The notes: generated by a model from the sequence alone, not told the origin. A DNA stretch of 64,000 nucleotides from CAWANP01 sp963783445 (GCA_963783445.1 CAWANP010000004.1:124001-188000); one strand, 5' to 3'. Shown: positions 34,079-43,349, numbered from the stretch's first letter. Numbers and translations are program-made.

Positions 34079-34240
34079 GTGACTTGATTCCAAGATACTG
34101 GTGCCGCCGACGCTTGCCTCGTGGAGTGAGCATCCTCAGATGCGAACGGACCGTGTCCCTATGGGCAAGACCTTCCACATTGGGGCATGCTCTCCTGCTC
34201 AGAAGCCAGGGTTGCGCTATCTCTCTGTCCATAAACACAA
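34079..34240. repeat. Dispersed repeat R1, copy 1
   Basis: Shares with 49549-49735 the segments GACTTGATTCCAA, GTGAGCATCCTCAGATGCGA and ACGGAC, a GGCAAGAC stretch and a TGTCCA/TAAAC end. Both copies are intergenic and in the same orientation relative to the + strand. No open frame is conserved. Confidence 0.65.
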
Positions 34241-34275
34241 AATGCACGCGGATGATACCGACTAGAGCGACTTCG

Positions 34276-34304
34276 TTGCGCTGTGGACCAGGATATGGTA
34301 AGAT
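34276..34304 (+). promoter_or_regulatory. Promoter for the SCP2-esterase-DGAT genes
   Basis: TTGCGC (34276-34281), 17 bp and TAAGAT (34299-34304) lie about 65 nt before the SCP2 start, just past the R1 repeat. Confidence 0.45.
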
Positions 34305-34367
34305 AGATGCTCAGGACCAGCGTACCTGTGTTTTCACAGCAGGCCACTTGGCATTAGGAGGAGAGCT

Positions 34368-34700
34368 TTGGCGGAACAGACGGCCAGACAGATGATCGAG
34401 CAGATGCCGGAGGATTTTCGACCGGAGCGGGCCGGCCGGGCCAGCGCCGTGGTCCAGTTTCACCTTACCGGTGAGGGCGGCGGCGATTGGTTCGTGACCA
34501 TTAAGGACCGGACCTGCACGGTGACCGAGGGTGTCGCGCCCAAGACCAACGCAACGATGACCATGGATGCCGGCGAGTACGTCCAACTGGCGACGGGCCA
34601 ATTGAGCAGCATGAAAGCCTTTACCTCGCGCAAAATCAAGCCGACAGGTGATGTCTCTCTGCTCAAGAGGATGGACCGCTGGTTCGTCCGGGGCAGGTAG
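34368..34700 (+). CDS. SCP2 sterol-binding-domain protein
   Basis: A TTG start at 34368 follows TTAGGAGGAGAGC. The 110-aa protein is a single SCP2 domain: AVVQFHLTGEGGGDWFVTIK, then APKTNATMTMDAGEYVQLAT and GQLSSMKAFTSRKIKPTGD with the usual 'A-F-x-x-x-K-I-x-x-x-G-D' ending. Such proteins bind acyl-CoA or other lipids. Placement ahead of an esterase and two wax-ester synthase/DGAT genes fits a lipid-metabolism role. Confidence 0.85.
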   Translation: MAEQTARQMIEQMPEDFRPERAGRASAVVQFHLTGEGGGDWFVTIKDRTCTVTEGVAPKTNATMTMDAGEYVQLATGQLSSMKAFTSRKIKPTGDVSLLKRMDRWFVRGR

Positions 34701-34750
34701 TGGGAGCCCAAGATTGCCCTCGTCGAGGGCAATGACCTGGAGGATAGGTG

Positions 34751-35737
34751 ATGGTTTCGAGACCTGCCCAGCTTCTTCTGATCGTCCTTGTGGTCGTCGC
34801 GGTACTGCTGTGCGCTATCGTCGCCGGATTCTACTGGGCTACCGGTCCTTCCCTGCGCTGCGAGCGACCTGCTGAAGGACCGGCAGAGCCGGGCTGGTCG
34901 GCCCGCGTTTTCGCCTCCGGGGGACGCGACCGCTGCTACTATCTCTATGCGCCCCCACAGTACGACCCTAACCAGCCGCTACCCCTGGTCTTTAGCTTCC
35001 ACGGCTTTCTGTCGAATCCTGACAGCCACGCGATGATCACGAAATGGCACAAGCTCGCCGCAGAGGAAGGCTTTTTGCTGGTCTACCCGCAGGGTACCGA
35101 GTATCCCCAGCGCTGGTACGCGGGCGAAACTTGGGGAACTTCCGATACCGATGACGTGCAGTTCTACCACGACATGCTGGCCGACGTGACGTCACTGGCC
35201 AGTGTGGATGAATCTAGAATTTATGTCAATGGTTTCTCCAATGGCGGTGGGATGACGGTAGACCTGGGGTGTAACGCCGCGGACACCTTTGCGGCCATGG
35301 GCACAGTGGCTGCCGCGGTCGTCGCGACAGAGGGCTGCGATCCTTCGCGTCCCATGCCGGCCATCATCTTCCATGGTACAGCGGATCCCATCGTGCCCTA
35401 TGAGGGCGGTGAGATGGGTGGCTGGCTGCTGCGCATGGCGGCAGACGTCACCAATGCCCCGCCTGCCTTTGTAGGCGCCGCGGACTGGGCGGCCTACTGG
35501 GCTGAGAACAATGGCTGTGATATGACGCCTGGTACCATTCCCCAACAGGGGGACGCACGAGGCATTCGCTATACCGGTTGCGATGCCAATGCCGACGTGA
35601 CTTTCTATACCATTGATGAAGGCGGGCACGCCTGGCCCGGCGGTTTTCCGATCCCCGGCGTGGGCAAGACCAGCCGCGACATCGACGCCACCGAGGAGAT
35701 GTGGAAGTTCTTCCAAGCCTACACCCTGGAGGACTAG
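34751..35737 (+). CDS. LpqC/PHB-depolymerase-family esterase, membrane-anchored or secreted
   Basis: The start at 34751 (or the GTG three bases earlier) follows GGAGGATAGGT. A hydrophobic N-terminal segment (QLLLIVLVVVAVLLCAIVAG) is a signal peptide or anchor. The alpha/beta-hydrolase part shows FSFHGFLSNP, VNGFSNGGGM (Ser nucleophile), IFHGTADPIVPYEGG (Asp) and DEGGHAWPGG (His). Family members cleave polyhydroxybutyrate or feruloyl esters. A dead remnant of the same family lies at 9141-9344. Confidence 0.85.
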   Translation: MVSRPAQLLLIVLVVVAVLLCAIVAGFYWATGPSLRCERPAEGPAEPGWSARVFASGGRDRCYYLYAPPQYDPNQPLPLVFSFHGFLSNPDSHAMITKWHKLAAEEGFLLVYPQGTEYPQRWYAGETWGTSDTDDVQFYHDMLADVTSLASVDESRIYVNGFSNGGGMTVDLGCNAADTFAAMGTVAAAVVATEGCDPSRPMPAIIFHGTADPIVPYEGGEMGGWLLRMAADVTNAPPAFVGAADWAAYWAENNGCDMTPGTIPQQGDARGIRYTGCDANADVTFYTIDEGGHAWPGGFPIPGVGKTSRDIDATEEMWKFFQAYTLED

Positions 35738-35787
35738 GTTTTTTCTCTGTGTTCTCCTTGCCTCTGTGGTGAATCCCGAGGACAGCC

Positions 35788-37200
35788 ATGGCCAAAGAAT
35801 ACCTTTCCAAGATTGATACGGCGCTCCTGAACATCGAGGATCCAACCAATCCGATGATGATCACGTGCGTCTTTATGTTCGAGGCGCCCATCGCGTTTGA
35901 ACGGCTGCAGGCGACAATCGTGACGCGGCTGCTGGGCATGGATCGCTTCCGGCAGAGGGCCATCGTGCCCACCGGCGGCCTGGGACGGCCCTACTGGGCC
36001 GACGATCCCAATTTCGACCTGCGCTACCACCTCCAGCGAGCGGCCCTGCCGCCGCCGGGGGATCAGGCCGTGTTGCAGGACGTGGTCAGCCTGCTGGCCA
36101 GCACACCTCTGGACCTCTCGCGGCCGCCCTGGCAGCTCCACATGCTGGAGAACTATGAAAAGTGCTGCGCCCTCGTGGGCCGCTTCCATCACTGCCTGGT
36201 GGACGGTACAGCCCTGATGCATGTGGTCCTGTCGCTGACCGACTCGAGTCCAGATGTTCCCTGGCCTGTTGTTGAGCCCGAGAATCCCTACGCCGTCACA
36301 CGGGAAAGCATTGTCTCCCGCCTGCGGGCGGCGCGCGAGCGGCGCAGGGTGAGCCAAGCCACGCGGGATACCCTGAAGCGGGGGCGCTTTTCCGGTCTCC
36401 TTGATCCTTCGCGCCTGGAAGATCTGCTCCGCCTGAGCGGCGAGGCCGCGGTTGACCTGGGCAAGTTCCTCGTATCGGGGCCCGATCCCGAGACTCCCCT
36501 GCGGGGCGAGCTTGGCGACCTCAAGCGGGCGGCCTGGTCAGAGGGGATAGCCCTGGATGAGATCAAGGCCATCCGCAGAAGCATTGGCGGCACCGTAAAC
36601 GACGTGCTCCTGACGGTGACCGCGGGCGCGCTGAGCCGCTACCTGCAGGACCACGGCCTGACACCCTATTGCCTTGACCTGCGGGTGGCCGTGCCTATGG
36701 ACCTCCGGCCCAAGGGCTCTGAGGCGGATCTGGGCAACCGCATGGGTGCGGTATTCCTGGCGCTGCCCGTGGGCATCGCCGATCCGGTTGCCCGCCTGCG
36801 CGAGATCGAGGGGCGCATGAATGAGCGCAAGGCCTCGCTGGAGGGCGCGGTCCTCTTTGTGCTGCTCAACTTTCTGGGCCTTTTCCCCGCCGGCGCGGCG
36901 ACTACGCTGGTCAAGTCCCTGGGAACGCGGGCGACCGCCGTGATGACCAATGTCAGGGGCCCCCAGGAACAGCGCTACCTGGCCGGATCCCCCCTGGAGG
37001 GTTTCCTGGCCTGGGTGCCGCAGACGGGCCCGATTGGCCTGGGTGTCAGCATCCTCAGCTATGCCGGGCAGGTACGGATCGGTGTCCTGGCCGACAAGGG
37101 CCTGGTGCCTGAGCCAGAGACGCTGCTGGCCGCATTCCACAGTGAGTTCGACCTGCTGCTGGCCCGGGCGCTGGAGGCTGGGGAGCCGGCCGCTCCCTAG
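35788..37200 (+). CDS. Wax ester synthase/diacylglycerol acyltransferase (WS/DGAT) 1
   Basis: The 470-aa protein begins MAKEYLSKIDTALLNIEDPT. It carries the catalytic HHxxxDG motif (GRFHHCLVDGTAL), the SRPPWQLHML segment and the C-terminal-half motif GGTVNDVLLTVTAGAL. This enzyme class esterifies acyl-CoA to fatty alcohol or diacylglycerol, making wax ester or triacylglycerol storage lipid at the cytoplasmic membrane. The second copy follows after 140 nt of dispersed repeat. Confidence 0.9.
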   Translation: MAKEYLSKIDTALLNIEDPTNPMMITCVFMFEAPIAFERLQATIVTRLLGMDRFRQRAIVPTGGLGRPYWADDPNFDLRYHLQRAALPPPGDQAVLQDVVSLLASTPLDLSRPPWQLHMLENYEKCCALVGRFHHCLVDGTALMHVVLSLTDSSPDVPWPVVEPENPYAVTRESIVSRLRAARERRRVSQATRDTLKRGRFSGLLDPSRLEDLLRLSGEAAVDLGKFLVSGPDPETPLRGELGDLKRAAWSEGIALDEIKAIRRSIGGTVNDVLLTVTAGALSRYLQDHGLTPYCLDLRVAVPMDLRPKGSEADLGNRMGAVFLALPVGIADPVARLREIEGRMNERKASLEGAVLFVLLNFLGLFPAGAATTLVKSLGTRATAVMTNVRGPQEQRYLAGSPLEGFLAWVPQTGPIGLGVSILSYAGQVRIGVLADKGLVPEPETLLAAFHSEFDLLLARALEAGEPAAP

Positions 37201-37330
37201 TGATCCTTCACAAACCAGACCCTGGCTTTTCCCTGCTCAAGCCAGGCCCGTGACCTAGCGGTTTCTGCGCTTGTCAGCCTGAAGCATCGGGTCACGGACC
37301 CGATGCGAGCGATCAAGGTTCCACATCTGT
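37201..37330. repeat. Dispersed repeat R2, copy 1
   Basis: Resembles 45111-45310: both start with CCTTTCACAAA-like sequence directly after a stop codon, and both contain an identical 9-bp stem hairpin CATCGGGTC/GACCCGATG (37285-37305 here), then GCGA.CAA and CATCTGTG. It separates the two WS/DGAT genes. Confidence 0.6.
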
Positions 37331-37339
37331 GGTGTAGAG

Positions 37340-38755
37340 GTGATTAGACCGTTGCCAAAGCAATACCTATCCAACATTGATGCCGCACTATTTCAGCTTG
37401 AGGACGCCCGCAACCCCATGACCATCACGGGCATCGTGACCCTGCGCGGCGCGGTTGACTGGGAACGGCTCAAGGCCACCATCGAGTCCCGTCTTCTGAG
37501 CGTGAGGCAGTTCCGGCAGCGGGTGGTCTGGCACCCCCTGGGCATGAGAAACCCATACTGGGAGGATGACCCGGAACTGGATCTGGGCTACCATATCCAG
37601 CGAGCTACGCTGCCTCCTCCTGGGGGCCAGCGCGCGTTCCAGGATACGGTCAGCCTGCTGGCCAGCACGCAACTGGACCTGACAAGGTCGCCCTGGCAGA
37701 TGCATGTTATAGAGATTTCGCCCGATCGCAGTGCCATCGTCTTTCGGCTGCACCACTGCATCGGCGACGGCATGGCCGTCCTGCACATGATCCTGACCAT
37801 GACCGACCTGGAGCCGGAACCCGGCTGGCCGGTGCCGCAGCCGGCGCTGCCTGGCCGTGGGCGCTCAGGATGGCGGGGGTGGTTGGCCCGTCCTACGCGC
37901 AAAGAGCGTCTCGCCAAACGCCAGTCCGTAGAGGAAGGGCTGGCAAAGCTCGGCCAGCCCCAGCAGCTTCTGGACATAGGTCGCTTGGGAGTAGACGGTG
38001 CACTGGATCTCGGCCGGTTCTTGCTGTTGGAGCCGGATCCTGACACGGTCCTGCACGGAGAACTGGGCGAGACCAAGCGGGCAGCGTGGTCGGAGGGCGT
38101 CCCGTTGGAGGATATCAAGCTGATCCGCCGCAGGCTGGGCGGTACCGTCAACGACGTCGTGGTCACTGTCATCACCGGCGCACTGCGACGCTACCTCCAG
38201 GCGCACGGCGAGCCGGTGGACAGCATCACCCTGCGGGCCGTGGTGCCCGTCAACCTGCGCCCGGCGGGCCAGGAAGGGGAAATGGGCAATCGCATGGGCG
38301 CGGTCTTTTTAACGCTGCCGGTGTGGAATGCCGAACCGGCCTGCCGCCTGCGCGAGGTGGAGCTGCGTATGAAGGGCCGCAAGGCGTCCTCGGAGGCTCC
38401 CCTGTTCTACGTGCTGCTGCACGCCCTGGGTGTGGCCCCCGCCCGCCTGGCCAAGCGACTCGTCAGCATCTATGGTACCAGGGCCAGCGCCTTGATCTCG
38501 AACGTAAAGGGGCCGCAGGAGCAGTTGTACCTGGCCGGGGTGCCGCTGGAAAGCTTGATGGCCTGGGTTCCTCAGACGGGCAGCATAGGCGTGGGCATCA
38601 GCATCCTCAGCTACGTGGGCCAGCTTCGGGTGGGGGTCCTGACCGATGCGGGCCTGGTGCCCGACCCCGAGGCCATCGTAGATGCCTTCCAGGATGAGTT
38701 TCAGGAGCTGCTGGCCCGCGCCCTGGAGGCGGAGGAACCGCCGTCTGCGGATTAG
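37340..38755 (+). CDS. Wax ester synthase/diacylglycerol acyltransferase (WS/DGAT) 2
   Basis: The 471-aa paralogue of the preceding enzyme carries FRLHHCIGDGMAV (HHxxxDG), SPWQMHVIE and GGTVNDVVVTVITGALRRYL. The first codon is GTG at 37340; a TTG at 37352 (LPKQYLSNIDAAL) would align better with WS/DGAT 1, so the start is uncertain by four residues. The two copies differ mainly in the linker after the HHxxxDG domain. The pair probably differs in acyl or alcohol preference. Confidence 0.9.
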   Translation: MIRPLPKQYLSNIDAALFQLEDARNPMTITGIVTLRGAVDWERLKATIESRLLSVRQFRQRVVWHPLGMRNPYWEDDPELDLGYHIQRATLPPPGGQRAFQDTVSLLASTQLDLTRSPWQMHVIEISPDRSAIVFRLHHCIGDGMAVLHMILTMTDLEPEPGWPVPQPALPGRGRSGWRGWLARPTRKERLAKRQSVEEGLAKLGQPQQLLDIGRLGVDGALDLGRFLLLEPDPDTVLHGELGETKRAAWSEGVPLEDIKLIRRRLGGTVNDVVVTVITGALRRYLQAHGEPVDSITLRAVVPVNLRPAGQEGEMGNRMGAVFLTLPVWNAEPACRLREVELRMKGRKASSEAPLFYVLLHALGVAPARLAKRLVSIYGTRASALISNVKGPQEQLYLAGVPLESLMAWVPQTGSIGVGISILSYVGQLRVGVLTDAGLVPDPEAIVDAFQDEFQELLARALEAEEPPSAD

Positions 38756-38796
38756 GACTGGCAGTCCTTGTCACCCGCAGATAGTATCAAGCCTCA

Positions 38797-40038
38797 TCAG
38801 TATCCCTGCTTCCTGCTGGCGAGAAAATCATCGTCCGGCCTCGCGTCCCAGGCATAGACAACCGAGGTCCCGGCGAGCTTGTCGTGCAGCCCCTCCCGGT
38901 AGTTGTCGACGCTGGCCCACAGGAAGCCAGCGCCAAAGAGCAGCGAGGACAGCCAATAGCCAAAGAATCGGACCAGGGATCGCCAGAAGGACAGGCGCCC
39001 GCCATCCCGGGTCACGACCCGCAGGCCCAGCAGGGCTTTGCCCGGCGTCTGCCCACCCATGGTCCAGAAGAAGAGCAGGTAGCTCACGCTGATGAGCAGC
39101 CCCCCGAGTGCGGTCAGGTGAACGGGAGTTGCAGTCCCCATCGCGTCTGTTAGCTGCGGCACATAGATCTGCAATCCTGTGGCCAGCCGCACATCGTCCA
39201 GGAACCAGCCCGCGGCCCGGACGAGGATGCTAACGATCACAATGTCGGTGATGAGCGCGGTCAGCCGGGTCACGAAACCGGCGGTTCGCCCCCTCAGGTG
39301 TGGCGGCGGGACTGCGTCACCCGAGAAAGCGATCCTACGGGGCGGAGGCGGGATCTCTGGCGAGGGGTGTCTCAGTACAGAGTGGACTAGATGTGCGTCG
39401 TAGAGATCAGCGCTGACGCCCCGCCCCCGCAGTTCGACGAAAACCCTCTGGCTTAGCGCCAGGCTCTCGGCGGTCACCAGCTCATCCATCAGCTCCTGTA
39501 CCTGAGGGCTGTCTACGACATGGTCGAGTGTTGAATCCACGCTCCGGTCCACAACCGTGCCCAGGAGCGCCCGGCCCTGTAACTCCTCGGCCGCGCCGCG
39601 CTCCTGCCAGCGCTCCAGTCTGGCCGCGCTGCGGGCCGCCAGCTTGTTGTAGCTCCCTCGGACGGGGGAGGTGAGACGGCTCTGCCGGGCCCACCGGATG
39701 GCCGTTGATACACGGCGGTCGATCCGGTCTCCAGCCTCAAAGGCCGCGCCGATGAGAACATGGCGCATGGCGGGATCGATTTGCTCTGGCTGGCGATCAG
39801 GTGTGGGGCCGGCTTCGGCGCCGGGCTGGTCTTGAGGTGCCGGCCCGGTGCTCTCCTCCGGCGGAGTGGTGGCCGACTGGACCGCATTCAACGCCAGGGA
39901 AGCCCCACCCACGGCCAAGCGCAGGAGCGTGCCTACGCCCGTCATCTGCGGCTCGGTGGGTACTGGGACTGGCCTGCTGGTGGCGGGATCGGGACCGTTG
40001 GGATCAAATAGCTTGTCTGCCTCGACGGGTTCGCTCAT
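38797..40038 (-). CDS. RDD-family membrane protein with long N-terminal extension
   Basis: The 413-aa protein's C-terminal ~170 residues form an RDD domain: RTAGFVTRLTALITDIVIVS, three to four membrane segments, QTPGKALLGLRVV and the terminal GLHDKLAGTSVVY. Residues 1-240 are a soluble, Pro-rich then helical region with no recognised family. It contains repeated 'V-D-R/S-V-D' stretches (TVVDRSVDSTLDHVVDSPQV). RDD proteins are poorly characterised, and some act as ion antiporters. Convergent with the WS/DGAT 2 gene. Confidence 0.8.
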   Translation of the reverse strand: MSEPVEADKLFDPNGPDPATSRPVPVPTEPQMTGVGTLLRLAVGGASLALNAVQSATTPPEESTGPAPQDQPGAEAGPTPDRQPEQIDPAMRHVLIGAAFEAGDRIDRRVSTAIRWARQSRLTSPVRGSYNKLAARSAARLERWQERGAAEELQGRALLGTVVDRSVDSTLDHVVDSPQVQELMDELVTAESLALSQRVFVELRGRGVSADLYDAHLVHSVLRHPSPEIPPPPRRIAFSGDAVPPPHLRGRTAGFVTRLTALITDIVIVSILVRAAGWFLDDVRLATGLQIYVPQLTDAMGTATPVHLTALGGLLISVSYLLFFWTMGGQTPGKALLGLRVVTRDGGRLSFWRSLVRFFGYWLSSLLFGAGFLWASVDNYREGLHDKLAGTSVVYAWDARPDDDFLASRKQGY

Positions 40039-40186
40039 AGTTTGTCGTCCTCACGTACCTGTGGCTGCAGGATCGCATCCGGAGCAAGGGCTTTTGCCTA
40101 TTTTACCATATTTTCTTCGCCAAGCCAAATGGGTGCGGGAGGGGCCGACGGAGTTGCCATCGAAGAGGATGGTGTACCCCCCTGTC

Positions 40187-40505
40187 ATGCCCGCATAGTT
40201 CTCGCGGGCATACCCGCATGATTCTCGCGGGCATCCACTCTGTGGTGATGGCGGTTGCTGGCGGCGTGGATGCCCGCGAAAGCGTGCGGGAATGACAGAT
40301 GGCAGAGGATGTCATGCCGTATGGTTCTAGCGGCATCCACTCTGCGGCGGTGACGGTTGCTGGTGGCGTGGATGCCCGCCAAAAGCGTGCGGGAATGACA
40401 GATGGCAGAGGATGTCATGCCCGAATGGTTCTAGCGGGCATCCACTCCGGGGCAGTGACGGTTGCTCGGGGGCGGGAAGCATGTTTGGTGGGCATGACAG
40501 GTCAG
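40187..40505. repeat. Tandem array of palindromic repeat R3 (three units)
   Basis: Units begin at 40187 (127 bp), 40314 (103 bp) and 40417 (about 90 bp, diverging at its end). Each has ATGCC..TGGTTCT(A/C)GCGGGCATCC, then TGACGGTTGCTGG, GTGGATGCCCGC and GTGCGGGAATGACAG, with GCGGGCAT/ATGCCCGC pairing into hairpins. Related single copies lie at 43543-43662 (inverted), 49785-49825 (partial) and 56495-56615. Confidence 0.8.
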
Positions 40506-40527
40506 CTTGGTGGCACTTCCACCGAAA

Positions 40528-40556
40528 TTGGTATGGTACCGTCTTTGTGGTACAAT
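40528..40556 (+). promoter_or_regulatory. Promoter for the AIM24-family gene
   Basis: TTGGTA (40528-40533), 17 bp and TACAAT (40551-40556) lie about 90 nt before the start at 40649. The -35 side overlaps the CACTTCCACCGAAATTGG tail of repeat R3, which is also present at 56591-56607. Confidence 0.5.
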
Positions 40557-40648
40557 CCAGCGAGCGTTCGCGCCGGTTTTACTCGAGGCGGGCGCAGCGC
40601 GCGGATGACCGAACAGAGTAGGATCAATGACAACAGGAGGGAAACGAA

Positions 40649-41341
40649 ATGCAAGTCGACGTTCGTTATGGTCCAGCCTACGCGCTGGCAATGGTCACAC
40701 TCGAACCCAGTGAGACGATCCAGGTGGAGGGCGGCGCGATGGTGGGCATGGCGCCCAGCCTCAAGATGGAAACGGGGGCCACGGGCGGCCTCTTCAAGTC
40801 TCTCACTCGCAAGGTCTTTGGCGGCGAGAGCTTTTTTCTGAACACCTTTACAGGCGTCAAGAAGGGGGATTCTATTGCTCTGGCGCCTCCCCTGCCTGGC
40901 GACGTCAAGGTCATCGAGATGCACGGCGAAACCTTGATGGTGCAGTCGGGCTCCTATCTGGCCTCGTCAGAAGGGATTACGGTGGACACCAAGTGGGGTG
41001 GGGCCAAGACCTTCTTCGGCAGCGAGGGCTTGATCATGCTCAAGTGCAGCGGCAGCGGCACGCTGATCGTATCCAGCTACGGGGCCATACACGCCGTAGA
41101 GCTGGCGAAGGGCCAGAGCTACGTGGTCGATACGGGGCACCTGGTCACTTTTGACGAGCATCTCAAGTTCGAACTAAAAAAGGTGGCCGGCTGGAAGAGC
41201 ACCCTGTTCAGCGGCGAGGGCCTGGTGGTCGAGCTGACCGGTCCGGGGAACCTGACGCTGCAGAGCCGCAGCCAGGACTCGTTCCTGTCGTGGCTCATCC
41301 CGCAGCTCCCCAAGCAGACGACCTACGTGTCGAGCGACTAG
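40649..41341 (+). CDS. AIM24/TIGR00266-family protein
   Basis: The 230-aa protein follows ACAGGAGGGAAACGAA. Its layout is that of the AIM24 (TIGR00266) family: EGGAMVGMAPSLKMETGATG, then SLTRKVFGGESFFLNTFTG, LASSEGITVDTKWGGAKTFF and the C-terminal ELTGPGNLTLQSR. These are three-fold pseudo-symmetric beta proteins, often cytosolic trimers, of uncertain function. A strong bidirectional terminator follows. Confidence 0.85.
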   Translation: MQVDVRYGPAYALAMVTLEPSETIQVEGGAMVGMAPSLKMETGATGGLFKSLTRKVFGGESFFLNTFTGVKKGDSIALAPPLPGDVKVIEMHGETLMVQSGSYLASSEGITVDTKWGGAKTFFGSEGLIMLKCSGSGTLIVSSYGAIHAVELAKGQSYVVDTGHLVTFDEHLKFELKKVAGWKSTLFSGEGLVVELTGPGNLTLQSRSQDSFLSWLIPQLPKQTTYVSSD

Positions 41342-41359
41342 GGATCGACTCGCCAGATG

Positions 41360-41386
41360 GCAGGCACCGGTTTGACCGGTGCCTGC
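41360..41386. terminator. Bidirectional terminator hairpin
   Basis: GCAGGCACCGG/CCGGTGCCTGC, a perfect 11-bp stem with a 5-nt loop, lies between the convergent AIM24 gene and the sugar-isomerase-like gene; TCTTC follows on the plus strand. Confidence 0.7.
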
Positions 41387-41389
41387 TCT

Positions 41390-42163
41390 TCATGGCCTGG
41401 TACTTGGGGGCAAGTAGCGTCCGATGAACTGCGATCCCAGGTAGGCCGTCTGGTAGGGATTGCGGGGCCGGATCTCGAATACGGCCGTTCCGTCAAAGTC
41501 GATCTCTTGCAGCGTGGCGGCCAGCGGCTCCCAATCCTTCTCAGGGATGCCACCTGTTCCCGGCACATAGTGGTCTCGGCCCGGGTACGGCAGTTCCTGC
41601 TCGGCCAGGGGCAGGATGTCCTGCAGGTGCAGGTGGATGAGGTAAGGCTTGAGCGCGTCCAGGAAGGCGCTCAGGGGTTCGTCTGTGAAGTAGACGTGCC
41701 CGATGTCCAGGCAGAACTTTAGGCCATCCACGGCCGAGATGGCCCGCTCCAGGAAGGCCAATGGCCCGTTCTCCAGCGCGATGCGAACCCCGCGCTCGGC
41801 CGCGTAGGCCACCACGTCGCGGCAGAGGGCCACGTCGAGACGCCCCTCCTCACCGCCGAGAAAAAACTCGTCGGGATGGACCACCAGGACGCTGGCGCCC
41901 AGGTCGCGGGCGGCATCGATCTGTACCTGCTGCTCGGCCAAGGTATAGGCAAAGCCGGTGTGCATGCTGACCGGCATCCCGGCCAGGGCGGCCTTGAGGC
42001 TATCGCGTTCCGATCTGGCGTAAAGGCTCTGCTTGCCCGGCCACCGGCTCCACAACTCGACGGCATAGCCCAGATCCCGGATCTGGGCCAGTTCCTCCTC
42101 CAGGCTGGCGACCTGGGCGTAGTGACTGAAATTCCAGAGGCTGATGGCATACTGGATGTTCAT
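41390..42163 (-). CDS. Sugar phosphate isomerase/epimerase-like TIM barrel protein
   Basis: The 257-aa protein belongs to the AP-endonuclease-2/xylose-isomerase-like TIM barrels. Typical strands and metal-ligand candidates are VVHPDEF, IALENGPLAF (Glu), KFCLDIGHVYF (Asp/His) and IHLHLQDILP (His). It ends with a Glu-containing ....TAVFEIRP strand. Probably a divalent-metal sugar or polyol isomerase. It lies 100 nt downstream of a UroD-like gene in the same direction. Confidence 0.8.
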   Translation of the reverse strand: MNIQYAISLWNFSHYAQVASLEEELAQIRDLGYAVELWSRWPGKQSLYARSERDSLKAALAGMPVSMHTGFAYTLAEQQVQIDAARDLGASVLVVHPDEFFLGGEEGRLDVALCRDVVAYAAERGVRIALENGPLAFLERAISAVDGLKFCLDIGHVYFTDEPLSAFLDALKPYLIHLHLQDILPLAEQELPYPGRDHYVPGTGGIPEKDWEPLAATLQEIDFDGTAVFEIRPRNPYQTAYLGSQFIGRYLPPSTRP

Positions 42164-42266
42164 GGCTTCACCTTTCTCCGTTTGTGCAAGGCCCCCGCTG
42201 AGGCTCCAGGCGAATCCGTGATTCGCCGGTTTTCGACAAAAGTCCTAATATAGGACCAGCGTAGAG

Positions 42267-43349
42267 CTAGGCAGAGCGGTCCGCCGATATCGGATAGCGG
42301 CCGTACCTGCGCGTTGCGCGCACCATGGCCTCAAAGTTCTCCAGGGGTACATAGTGGGCCACGGTATTGCTGGAGCCTACCGCATAGCCGCCGCCGGGCG
42401 CCAGCATTCGGATGCGCTCCCGCACCTCGGCCTCAACGTCGGCGGGGGTGCCCAGGGTCAGCGTCTCGCCAATCTCGACGTTGCCCAACAGGCAGAGCCG
42501 GTCGCCAGCGCGGGCTTTTAGCTCACTGCTGTCCATGGCTTTGGGTTCCACCGGGTGCAGGGCGTTGAGGCCGCAGGCCAGCAGGTCGGGCAGGATCTCC
42601 CACAGGTTGCCGTCCGAGTGCAGGATGAAGGGCAGGTCCCTGGTCCGGCAGATGGCGCCCATTTCTTCCATGTAGGGAAAAAGGTGCTGCCGCAGCACCT
42701 TGGGGCTGACCATCGTACCCGAATAGTAGGCCAGGTCGTCGCCGTACCACATGCCGCCGATCTCGTCCATCTCGACGATGCGCCGAAAGACCGCGAGCTG
42801 GGTTTCGCCCACCCGGCGAAAGAGTTCGGCGACCAGATCGGGTTGGTCCACCAGGGCGAAGCAAAAGGTCTCAAAGCCCATAATGCGCCACACCCGGGTA
42901 AAGATGCCGCCCACGCCGGAGATGATCTTCATGCCGGAGGGCAGGATGCGAGCGCAGGCTGCTAGGTTGCTGAAATCGATGGTCTCGGGATCGGGCCAGG
43001 GATAGCGCGGGTAGTCGTCCCAATCACTGATCAGGCTCGTCTCGTCGCCGGCCCAGGTGGTGACCTGCATGTCGCCGCCGTAGATGTGATCCTCGTCCCG
43101 GTGCCCGTCGCCTACCATGCGGTACTCATAGTTGGCCCGCAGGTGCACATAGTCGTAGCCGGCCTGGTGCCAGAAATCGACGTCGTCCTGGATGGTCTGG
43201 ACGGGCCGGCCCAGGAACGCCTGTTTGACCTGCCAGTCCACGTGCAGTTCGGCGTTGGGCACGCGGTCGGGCTCGCCTTCCAGCATCAACACACGGCGAA
43301 GCCGTTCGAAATCGGGATCCAATGGGACGAATTTCTCTTCAGCCATCAT
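42267..43349 (-). CDS. Uroporphyrinogen decarboxylase (UroD)-family protein
   Basis: The 360-aa protein has a UroD-like TIM barrel: ERLRRVLMLEGEPDRVPNAE, FILHSDGNLWEILPDLL, GLNALHPVEPKAMD and LLGNVEIGETLTLGTP with the final GGGYAVGSSNTVAHYVP. It lacks the strongly basic N-terminal substrate pocket motif of true HemE. It therefore fits the methyltransferase-like or unknown-substrate UroD homologues common in Chloroflexota and anaerobes. It is followed by a sugar-isomerase-like gene. Confidence 0.85.
   Translation of the reverse strand: MMAEEKFVPLDPDFERLRRVLMLEGEPDRVPNAELHVDWQVKQAFLGRPVQTIQDDVDFWHQAGYDYVHLRANYEYRMVGDGHRDEDHIYGGDMQVTTWAGDETSLISDWDDYPRYPWPDPETIDFSNLAACARILPSGMKIISGVGGIFTRVWRIMGFETFCFALVDQPDLVAELFRRVGETQLAVFRRIVEMDEIGGMWYGDDLAYYSGTMVSPKVLRQHLFPYMEEMGAICRTRDLPFILHSDGNLWEILPDLLACGLNALHPVEPKAMDSSELKARAGDRLCLLGNVEIGETLTLGTPADVEAEVRERIRMLAPGGGYAVGSSNTVAHYVPLENFEAMVRATRRYGRYPISADRSA

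Noticed and set aside
33945..34247. N-terminal 101-residue extension of the 32835-33944 protein
   Set aside because: This stretch is the R1 dispersed repeat, which is intergenic and non-coding at its other copy (49549-49735).
40187..40505. Tandem repeats at 40 kb as a CRISPR array
   Set aside because: Units are about 100 bp and palindromic throughout, with no short repeats separated by unique spacers and no cas genes nearby.
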